The notes beneath the pieces are model-generated. The model ran no database searches and was not told the origin of the DNA. It saw nothing but the letters and a program-made list of their open reading frames with translations. 5,427 nucleotides of DNA. Source: an uncultured Alphaproteobacteria bacterium. GTDB taxonomy: Bacteria > Pseudomonadota > Alphaproteobacteria > Caulobacterales > Caulobacteraceae. The first letter of the stretch is position 1; each line of letters opens with the position of its first letter. Of the stretch, positions 1 through 5,153 are shown one piece after another. The translations under genes were made by a program, and so were the position numbers. The stretch spans positions 1 to 5,427 of the forward strand of contig CAIZKE010000065.1 in NCBI GenBank assembly GCA_903933475.1. The letters are read 5' to 3'.

Positions 1-189
1 AAGCCCGGCTACGCGCCCTCCGACGCCCTGGCCCAGGAGATCCTCGACTTCGGCCGGCGCACCCTGCCCTCGTTCAAGGTGCCCCGCAGCCTCGACTTCG
101 TCACCGACCTGCCCCGGTCGGCGGCGGGCAAGATCCAGCGCAACAAGGTCCGGGCCCCCTACTGGGAAGGCCGAGCCAAGCAGATCTGA
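1..189 (+). CDS. Acyl-CoA synthetase (AMP-binding family), C-terminal fragment
   Basis: This is the last 62 codons plus TGA of a gene that begins before the window. The fragment matches the C-terminal domain of class I adenylate-forming enzymes, which activate a carboxylic acid as acyl-AMP and transfer it to coenzyme A in the cytoplasm. The diagnostic stretch is LPSFKVPR followed by LPRSAAGKIQR. The lysine of GKIQR (fragment residue 44, nt 130-132) aligns with the conserved catalytic lysine of the family's A10 motif, used in the adenylation half-reaction. The tail, VRAPYWEGRAKQI, is of the kind seen at the end of acyl-CoA ligases rather than of peptide-synthetase modules, which would continue into a carrier domain. 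The adenylation core and acyl pocket lie outside the window, so substrate and gene symbol cannot be given. The gene converges on the next one, with 25 nt between stop codons. Confidence 0.9.
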   Translation, partial: KPGYAPSDALAQEILDFGRRTLPSFKVPRSLDFVTDLPRSAAGKIQRNKVRAPYWEGRAKQI

Positions 190-193
190 GCCG

Positions 194-210
194 GCGGGTG
201 GCGCACCCCG
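194..210. terminator. Weak GC hairpin between convergent genes
   Basis: The 25-nt gap between the acyl-CoA synthetase stop and the stop of the convergent membrane-protein gene contains GGGTG (196-200), a GCG loop and CACCC (204-208). This can form a 5-bp stem, extendable by one pair if C209 is bulged. No T-run follows on either strand, so an intrinsic terminator is only a possibility. The position, between two converging stops, is the main argument for it. Confidence 0.2.
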
Positions 211-214
211 GGAC

Positions 215-1837
215 CTAGACCCCAAAGGCCTTGAGAAATACGTCGAAGGCGCCCTCAAGGCCCTTGCGGGGGCCGTTCCGGCCACCGCCCATAGGCGCCT
301 CTTCGAGGATCAGCACTCCGCCGCCGGCGTCCACGCGGTCCTTGAACAGGGCTTCACGGCCAAGGAAGTAAGGCCAGAATGTCTCGGTTCGCGCGACAGT
401 GTAGGCGAGGTCGAGGCTGAAGCCGACAAGCTGGTCCGGGCCGAAGAGCCGGCCCGATTCCGCGCCCTCTACCCGGATGCCCCTCCCGCCCTTCAAGACC
501 AGCCGACAGGGGCCATGGAACACGAGGTACCGAAGCTGGAGGGTCAGCCAGGCGTGCAGCGAGAACAGGCGCCAGTGGCTGGTGATCCGCAACGGTCGGT
601 CGGCAGGCTGGACGACCGCGACAAGAGCGCGGGGATGCAGGACGCAGGCACCGCCCTTATCAAGACTGAGCACGGCGACCTCGGCGAGGGGATCATGGAC
701 CGCGGAAACCGTGGTCGTCTCACCTTCGCCGACGATCCGGGTGAGAAAGGAAAGGCCGCTGGCCAGGCTGCTCAAGGGATGCCGCCCGTCCAGAAGCGCC
801 TGGGTGCGCTTCGCACCTTGGGTCGAGGTGGATTGAAGGTAGCCCTGACGCACAAGCAAGGCCTCTCCCGCCTTCAGGGTGATCGGGGCCGAAGTCGCAG
901 AGGCCTGGACCAGGGTGGGAGGTGCGAGGTCCGAGCGAATGCGCAGGCGTATAGACGGCCACAGCTGCGCGAACGGCGCCAGGACGAAATAGAACAAGAG
1001 CCGGATCAGGAAGGGAGTGGCGACAATCACCGCGAGCAGGAAGGCGGCAGTGACGAGAGTGCTGCCGTAGGTCCGAGTCGGATTGAGAGTCACCCCTGTG
1101 GCAAGGGACTTCGCCTTATCAGCGGCGCTGCTGAAGGCGGCGTTGGCGGACTTAAGTGCCACAGCAGCCTGCCGCACTTGGTCGACCGCGTCTTTCTGGG
1201 CTTTGGCGACCTCAAGATAGGAATCGCAACGGCGCTTGGCCTCCTTCTGAAGGTCCGCCTCTTCATCGTACATGAGGTTCCGTGCGACCTTTTCCAGCTC
1301 GATCCGCGCCACGAACGTCCTCAGGTCTTCAATCGCCTTTTGACAGGCGCTCGCGGAGTTCTGAATCGGCTGAGCAGGAAGCTTCTGCGCGGCCAGAAGG
1401 ACCTCGGCCTGCAGGTTCCGCTTCGAGGCCGCTTCCAGCAGAAGGATCTCGCCCTCCAAGGTCGCGCGTTCCAGTTCAAGGCCTTTACGGGCAAGAATTT
1501 CCCGTGGACTGAACGCCGCGAGAACGCCCAGAGGTGCCTGTAACTGCTGGTTCAGGCCTGAGAGTTCGGCGCGCGCATCCGGGAGACGACGCGTTACCTC
1601 CGCTGCAGGAGCCTTGGCGATTTCAGCCTGGAGATTTTCCGCCCTGGCCAGAGCGGTGCCCCTGTCTTTTGTGAACTGCTCGGCCAGAGCCTGCGGCGAC
1701 ATCAACTCCAGAGCCAGACCATCCTGCCCCAAGCGGTTCAGGACTGTCGGCATTACCAGGGTCGCGAAGATCACGGCCAAGACCAATGAAATGTAGAGAA
1801 GGGCCTTTCCGAAGACCCAATTGAAGAGCGGTTTCAC
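215..1837 (-). CDS. Two-pass membrane protein: periplasmic helical region plus AIM24-like domain
   Basis: The protein has 540 residues and an unknown role. Residues about 11-33 form a first membrane segment with no signal-peptidase site. Residues 34-259 are rich in Ala, Leu, Glu, Lys and Gln and predict as long helices or coiled coil, with Cys165 and Cys204 as a possible disulfide pair. A second hydrophobic stretch lies at about 260-290, followed by the basic run RLRIR. The positive-inside rule puts the N-terminus and the last 250 residues in the cytoplasm and the helical part in the periplasm. Residues about 318-515 look beta-rich and resemble the AIM24 family (mitochondrial biogenesis AIM24/TRAP-like fold): GEALLVRQGYL, GLSFLTRIVGEGE, a repeated second half with GPDQLVGFSLDLAYTV, and VDAGGGVLILEEAP. 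That assignment rests on remembered family patterns and is moderate. The GTG start (1835-1837) is supported by a good ribosome binding site. Family members are poorly characterised, so no reaction is proposed. Confidence 0.85.
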   Translation of the reverse strand: MKPLFNWVFGKALLYISLVLAVIFATLVMPTVLNRLGQDGLALELMSPQALAEQFTKDRGTALARAENLQAEIAKAPAAEVTRRLPDARAELSGLNQQLQAPLGVLAAFSPREILARKGLELERATLEGEILLLEAASKRNLQAEVLLAAQKLPAQPIQNSASACQKAIEDLRTFVARIELEKVARNLMYDEEADLQKEAKRRCDSYLEVAKAQKDAVDQVRQAAVALKSANAAFSSAADKAKSLATGVTLNPTRTYGSTLVTAAFLLAVIVATPFLIRLLFYFVLAPFAQLWPSIRLRIRSDLAPPTLVQASATSAPITLKAGEALLVRQGYLQSTSTQGAKRTQALLDGRHPLSSLASGLSFLTRIVGEGETTTVSAVHDPLAEVAVLSLDKGGACVLHPRALVAVVQPADRPLRITSHWRLFSLHAWLTLQLRYLVFHGPCRLVLKGGRGIRVEGAESGRLFGPDQLVGFSLDLAYTVARTETFWPYFLGREALFKDRVDAGGGVLILEEAPMGGGRNGPRKGLEGAFDVFLKAFGV

Positions 1838-1843
1838 TTAGAG

Positions 1844-1850
1844 CTTCTCC
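1844..1850 (-). promoter_or_regulatory. Ribosome binding site fixing the GTG start of the membrane protein
   Basis: On the minus strand GGAGAAG ends 6 nt before the GTG at 1835-1837, a near-ideal Shine-Dalgarno distance. The hydrophobic segment begins 10 residues later. This supports GTG as the true start. Confidence 0.75.
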
Positions 1851-1906
1851 GTCGGCTGCAACTGTTCTGGAGGAGATCAGCCAATATCGCCAGAGGGCTT
1901 CGCAGG

Positions 1907-1916
1907 AACTGCAGTT
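1907..1916. repeat. 10-bp perfect palindrome AACTGCAGTT, candidate operator
   Basis: AACTGCAGTT is a perfect palindrome about 70 nt upstream of the GTG of the membrane-protein gene and about 137 nt upstream of the aminotransferase ATG. A related half, CAACTG, occurs at 1859-1864, inverted relative to CAGTTG at 1912-1917. The position between divergent genes is where a shared regulator could bind. No regulator family is recognised from the sequence. Confidence 0.25.
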
Positions 1917-2043
1917 GTAATCAGTGTCCTCTTTGGCTTGATTTTGCGTCAGGCGTGGCGGCCCCAGCCGAAACGATGAGAAAACAAGCGTGTCTGGAGA
2001 TTGCGGGCGGGCGCCCTTAAGAAGCGGCCGCCGGTTTCCATTC

Positions 2044-2055
2044 GGGGTGCTCATG
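2044..2055 (+). promoter_or_regulatory. Weak ribosome binding site and ATG chosen for the aminotransferase
   Basis: GGGG at 2044-2047 lies 5 nt before the ATG at 2053-2055. The same frame is open upstream to GTG codons at 1990 and 2047. Those would add 21 or 2 residues of basic, unconserved-looking sequence. Family members begin close to the FIDL motif, here PIPFIDLQAQ right after the ATG, so 2053 is preferred although the ribosome binding site is weak. Confidence 0.6.
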
Positions 2056-3207
2056 CCGATTCCCTTCATCGACCTCCAGGCCCAGCGCCAGCGGCTGGGC
2101 CAGCCCCTCGAGGACGCCATTCTCAAGGTCGTCCGTTCGGGGGCCTGGATCATGGGTCCCGAGATCGCCGAGCTGGAAAAGGCCCTGGGCGACTTTGGCC
2201 AGGCGCCCTTCGTCCTGTCCTGTGGTTCGGGCACGGAGGCCCTGCAGCTGCCCCTGATGGCCTGGGGGATCGGGCCGGGAGACGCGGTCTTCTGCCCGTC
2301 CTTCAGCTTCGCCGCGACCGCTGAGGTCATGCCCCTGGTCGGCGCCTCGCCGGTCTTCGTCGACGTCCGCCCCGACACCTTCACCCTCGACCCGGAACGC
2401 CTGGAGGCGGCCATCCAGGCCGTGAAGGCCGAGGGCGTCCTGACCCCCCGGGCGATCATGGCGGTCTGCCTGTTCGGCCAGCCCGCGGACTATCCGGCCC
2501 TGGCCGACATCGCCCGCCGGCACGGCCTGAAGCTGATCGCCGACTCCGCCCAGGGCTTTGGCTGCACACTGGACGGCCATCACCCCATCCACTGGGCGGA
2601 CGTCGCCACCACCTCCTTCTTCCCGGCCAAGCCCCTGGGCGCCTATGGCGACGACGGGGCGGTGCTGAGCAAGGACGCGCGCCTCCACGACCTGCTGGTC
2701 AGCCTGAGGGTGCACGGCCAGGCGGTGAAGTCCGACATCGAGGGCCGGACCTTCGAGCACGATCCCAAGTACCTGAACATGCGGGTGGGCATGAACAGCC
2801 GGATGGACACCCTCCAGGCCGCCATCCTCCTGCAGAAGCTGACCATTTTCGCGGACGAGATCGAGGCCCGGAACCGGGTGGCCGATCGCTATGCCGAGGG
2901 CCTGAAGGGCCTGGTGGAGACCCCCGCGGTCATCCCGGGCGGCCGCAGCGTCTGGGCCCAGTACACGGTGAAGTGCGCCGACCGCGACGGCCTTGCCGCC
3001 CACCTGAAGGCTGCCGGGGTCCCGACGGCGGTCTACTATCCCATCCCCATCCATCAGCAGGCGGTCTACAGCGGCTATCCCGCGCCGGGCGGCCTGCCCG
3101 TGACCGACGCCCTGGCTGGCCAGGTGCTGAGCCTGCCCATGCACCCCTACCTGGAGCCCGACGCCCAGGACCAGGTGATCGCCGCGGTGCGGGGCTTTGC
3201 CGGCTAG
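2053..3207 (+). CDS. PLP-dependent nucleotide-sugar aminotransferase, WbpE/WlbC-like (DegT/DnrJ/EryC1/StrS family)
   Basis: This 384-residue protein is full length for the family. These cytoplasmic fold-type I enzymes transfer an amino group, usually from glutamate, to a keto-sugar nucleotide, giving amino sugars for O-antigen, capsule, glycoprotein or antibiotic pathways. In order one sees the N-terminal FIDLQAQRQRL, the cofactor-phosphate loop SCGSGTEALQ (56-65), DSAQGFG (164-170) with Asp164 expected to contact the PLP ring nitrogen, and TSFFPAKPLGAYGDDGA (187-203) with Lys193 as the Schiff-base lysine. VGMNSRMDTLQAAIL (245-259) and the C-terminal LSLPMHPYL (359-367) follow. The FFPAKPLG and GMNSRxDTLQAAIL forms resemble WbpE/WlbC, which act on UDP-3-keto-N-acetylglucosaminuronate, more than 4-amino-sugar enzymes such as PseC. 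The substrate remains an inference. Residue 201 is Asp where Gly is commonest (GDGGA). No other sugar-pathway gene is in view. The stop codon overlaps that of the convergent RTX gene. Confidence 0.92.
   Translation: MPIPFIDLQAQRQRLGQPLEDAILKVVRSGAWIMGPEIAELEKALGDFGQAPFVLSCGSGTEALQLPLMAWGIGPGDAVFCPSFSFAATAEVMPLVGASPVFVDVRPDTFTLDPERLEAAIQAVKAEGVLTPRAIMAVCLFGQPADYPALADIARRHGLKLIADSAQGFGCTLDGHHPIHWADVATTSFFPAKPLGAYGDDGAVLSKDARLHDLLVSLRVHGQAVKSDIEGRTFEHDPKYLNMRVGMNSRMDTLQAAILLQKLTIFADEIEARNRVADRYAEGLKGLVETPAVIPGGRSVWAQYTVKCADRDGLAAHLKAAGVPTAVYYPIPIHQQAVYSGYPAPGGLPVTDALAGQVLSLPMHPYLEPDAQDQVIAAVRGFAG
3204..3207. other. CTAG shared by two convergent stop codons
   Basis: TAG at 3205-3207 ends the plus-strand aminotransferase. 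The complement of 3204-3206 (CTA) reads TAG and ends the minus-strand RTX gene. The two coding regions thus overlap by 4 nt on the palindrome CTAG and leave no intergenic space for a terminator. Confidence 0.9.
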
Positions 3208-5150
3208 CTGATCCAGTCACTTCCCAAGCTGGAGAGGGAGACCCCCACCAGGATCACCTGGTCGCCATTGCCCATATCCACCACGACGTCGGAGCCGACC
3301 TGGCTGATGGTCCGGGACGGTCCCCCATCCAGCACCAGTCGGTCGCCCTCGGCGAAGTTGAAGTCGGTAATGCGGTCGATGGCCGCGCCGGTCAGGCTGT
3401 GGAAGATGTCCGCCCCAGTGCCGCCGGCGATCGTATCATTGCCCTTGTCGCCCCAGATCCAGTCGTCGCCGGCCCCGCCCATGACGGTGTCGTCGCCCTG
3501 GCCGCCCCGGACCCAGTCGTTTCCGGCCCCCCCGTCTACGGTGTCATTGCCCATATTGCCGTAGACGATGTCCCAGGCCGCATCGCCGAACAGCAGGTCG
3601 TTGTCCTTGCCGCCGACGACCCAGTCCTCCCCGTCGTTTCCGCGGAGGGTGTCGTTTCCCATGTTGCCATGCATGTCGTCGAAGCCCGAACCCCCGGAGA
3701 GGGAGTCCTCTCCCGCCTCGCCGCGCAGGTAGTTGGTGCCGGAGGCCTCCACAATGGTGTCGGCCCCATCGCCGCCCCAGGCGGTATCGTTGCCGTCACC
3801 GGAGGCGATCATGTCGTTGTCGCCCTCGCCATTGACGCAGTCTGCACCTCCGCCGGAAACGATCACGTCATCACCGGCGCCAGCAAAAAAGGTTTCTGCA
3901 GCCGCACCGCCCATCATTCCGTCGATCCCCGACCCTCCGTTCTGCAGGGCTTGAGGCGCGACGCCCATCTCCACACGCAGATTCTCGGCGGAATCCCAGG
4001 CCCCCCGCCAGACTAGGAGGTCGGTCACCCCGTCGCCGTTGAAGTCTCCGGGTGTGATCTTGTCGTAGATGTTGCCCTGAATCAGGCCGGGCATCGCGAT
4101 GAAGTGGCCCGCCCCGTCATTCAGGTATATCGGCGTCGTCGAGCCATTGGACAGGACCAGATCCTTCAGGCCGTCGCCATTGATGTCTGCAAGCTGGATC
4201 CGGCGAATCCAGGGGCCGCTCAGCAGGCTTACCGGCAGGGTCGCCGAGGTGGCATCGGTGAAGCCCCCCGCCTGATCGTTCACCAGCACCTGAACCTGGC
4301 GCACAATATCGGAAACCGCCGGGACCGTGTAGCTGACTATCAGGTCGGACCAGCCGTCCCGGTTGACGTCAATGACGCCGACATCAACGGCGGCGTCGGC
4401 GCTCGGCTGACCGCCGGGCGGCGTCTTGGCGGACACCGAGAAGAGACCGCGGCCATTGTTCAGCAGCAGTGCTGACCCGTTCTCGCTGCTGGACCCGAGG
4501 AAGAGATCGAGGTCCCCGTCACGGTCGACATCGACAAAGGCCTCCGACCAGTGGTTTTTGTATCCCTGGGCCACGGATGGGGGCAGACCTTCGGTGGTGC
4601 GCGAAAACCCGCCAGCGCCATCATTGATCAGGAAGAAGGGCCGGACCCAGGCGGTCCCGCCGCCGCCATTGCCGACAAAGATGTCGAGGTCCCCATCGCC
4701 GTCGATATCTGCCTCCTTGGCCGAGTGCGAATAGTCGCGGACCTGCGGCAACTGGGCGGTGGCGTTGGTCAGCCCACTCGCCCCCGACGAGAGGAGCAGG
4801 CTGTTTTGGGCCCCCGGGAAAGGATTGGTATCGTAGCCATGATCGGCGATGAATAGGTCCTGACGTCCATCGCGGTTGAAGTCGCCGACAATCAGCTCTC
4901 TGGCGTGGACGGAGGTCGGCGCGGACCCTGTGAGGCTCGCCGAGGCGTCTGTGAAGTCCCCCAATCCATTGCCGGACAGAAATCGGATCGGCGTTCCGCG
5001 ATCCTCCAGGGGATAGAGGAAGTAGGCCATGACAATGTCGGCGTTCCCGTCCCCGTTGAAGTCGCCTACGGCGAATTCGTGTACGAAGGCGTTCTCATAG
5101 CCCTGTCTTAGGGGAAGGGAGAACGATTTGCTGACGAAATAGCTGGGCAT
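3204..5150 (-). CDS. Secreted VCBS/FG-GAP seven-blade propeller protein with RTX repeats and type I secretion tail
   Basis: This 648-residue acidic protein has no N-terminal signal peptide. Residues 1-400 carry seven calcium-loop motifs of the form DxNxDGxxD, at 30-38, 90-98, 148-156, 207-215, 261-269, 322-330 and 369-377, spaced 47-61 residues apart. Seven FG-GAP/VCBS units predict one integrin-alpha-like seven-bladed propeller. Residues 405-584 are 20 RTX nonapeptides (GGxGxDxxx). Residues 585-648 form the usual non-repetitive tail (DRITDFNFAEGDRLVLD, then VDMGNGDQVILVGVSLSSL, ending SDWIS), a likely C-terminal signal for a type I (ABC/MFP/TolC) exporter. Known RTX behaviour suggests folding outside the cell as calcium binds. 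The propeller suggests binding to glycans, proteins or surfaces. No catalytic module is seen, so an adhesin, lectin or surface-layer role is inference. No exporter genes are in the window. The ATG has AGGA 7 nt upstream. There is one cysteine, Cys438. Confidence 0.93.
   Translation of the reverse strand: MPSYFVSKSFSLPLRQGYENAFVHEFAVGDFNGDGNADIVMAYFLYPLEDRGTPIRFLSGNGLGDFTDASASLTGSAPTSVHARELIVGDFNRDGRQDLFIADHGYDTNPFPGAQNSLLLSSGASGLTNATAQLPQVRDYSHSAKEADIDGDGDLDIFVGNGGGGTAWVRPFFLINDGAGGFSRTTEGLPPSVAQGYKNHWSEAFVDVDRDGDLDLFLGSSSENGSALLLNNGRGLFSVSAKTPPGGQPSADAAVDVGVIDVNRDGWSDLIVSYTVPAVSDIVRQVQVLVNDQAGGFTDATSATLPVSLLSGPWIRRIQLADINGDGLKDLVLSNGSTTPIYLNDGAGHFIAMPGLIQGNIYDKITPGDFNGDGVTDLLVWRGAWDSAENLRVEMGVAPQALQNGGSGIDGMMGGAAAETFFAGAGDDVIVSGGGADCVNGEGDNDMIASGDGNDTAWGGDGADTIVEASGTNYLRGEAGEDSLSGGSGFDDMHGNMGNDTLRGNDGEDWVVGGKDNDLLFGDAAWDIVYGNMGNDTVDGGAGNDWVRGGQGDDTVMGGAGDDWIWGDKGNDTIAGGTGADIFHSLTGAAIDRITDFNFAEGDRLVLDGGPSRTISQVGSDVVVDMGNGDQVILVGVSLSSLGSDWIS
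3399..3938 (-). repeat. RTX array: 20 contiguous calcium-binding nonapeptides
   Basis: Residues 405-584 of the RTX protein divide into 20 nine-residue units with no insertion or deletion. The best units are GGAGNDWVR, GGQGDDTVM and GGAGDDWIW (540-566). Degenerate units include GGAAAETFF (414-422), EASGTNYLR (468-476) and GDAAWDIVY (522-530). In the second half a 36-residue (four-unit, 108-bp) higher-order period is visible: GNMGNDT at 495 and 531 and GDKGNDT at 567, with Asp-Trp at 509-510 and 545-546. Such arrays fold as calcium-filled parallel beta rolls. The strongest calcium-site consensus is in the last six units, nearest the secretion tail. Confidence 0.9.
3951..5150 (-). other. Propeller domain: seven FG-GAP/VCBS calcium-loop repeats
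   Basis: Residues 1-400 of the RTX protein. The seven loops read DFNGDGNAD, DFNRDGRQD, DIDGDGDLD, DVDRDGDLD, DVNRDGWSD, DINGDGLKD and DFNGDGVTD. Each is followed by a hydrophobic strand (IVMAYF, LFIADH, IFVGNG, LFLGSS, LIVSYT, LVLSNG, LLVWRG), and most are followed later by a turn such as LLNNGRGLF, VNDQAGGF or LNDGAGHF. Loop number matches the canonical seven-blade fold. The first loop sits only 30 residues from the N-terminus, so the domain starts almost immediately and leaves no room for a leader. Confidence 0.85.
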
Positions 5151-5153
5151 TTT

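Larger units (their letters stand above)
1838..2052. promoter_or_regulatory. Divergent intergenic region with presumed promoters of both flanking genes
   Basis: This 215-nt region separates the minus-strand membrane-protein gene from the plus-strand aminotransferase gene, so both promoters should lie here. It is locally more AT-rich than its surroundings, for example around 1918-1950 and 1975-1988. I could not pick out a convincing -35/-10 pair on either strand. The best structured element is the palindrome at 1907-1916. Close to the aminotransferase start are two further GC palindromes, GGGCGCCC (2009-2016) and GCGGCCGC (2024-2031), which could fold in the leader or be chance in GC-rich DNA. 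Confidence 0.5.

Noticed and set aside
515..1543. Long plus-strand open frame (342 codons) antisense to the membrane-protein gene
   Set aside because: Its protein is Arg/Gly/Gln-rich with no recognisable domain. It mirrors the codon structure of the minus-strand gene, which has membrane helices, a good ribosome binding site and a domain match.
1990..2052. Upstream GTG start adding 21 residues to the aminotransferase
   Set aside because: The extra residues are basic and unlike the family N-terminus, which begins right at the FIDL motif. No better ribosome binding site precedes GTG 1990.
1623..2459. Minus-strand frame of 278 codons crossing the divergent intergenic region
   Set aside because: It overlaps two genes well supported in other frames. 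The product is Arg/Ser/Pro-rich without domains.
2017..3144. Long minus-strand open frame (375 codons) antisense to the aminotransferase
   Set aside because: The His/Gly/Gln/Asp-rich composition is typical of the antisense of GC-rich coding DNA. The plus strand carries all the catalytic motifs of a known family.
3399..3938. Regular repeats that could suggest a CRISPR array or DNA-level tandem repeat
   Set aside because: The 27-bp periodicity is fully explained by translated nonapeptides. The DNA units are diverged at synonymous positions and there are no unique spacers between identical repeats.
2973..4016. Plus-strand frame spanning the end of the aminotransferase and the RTX region
   Set aside because: It is the antisense shadow of the RTX repeats. 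The regular GGxGxD coding on the minus strand keeps the opposite frame open and gives a pseudo-repetitive VVALAADDPV pattern.
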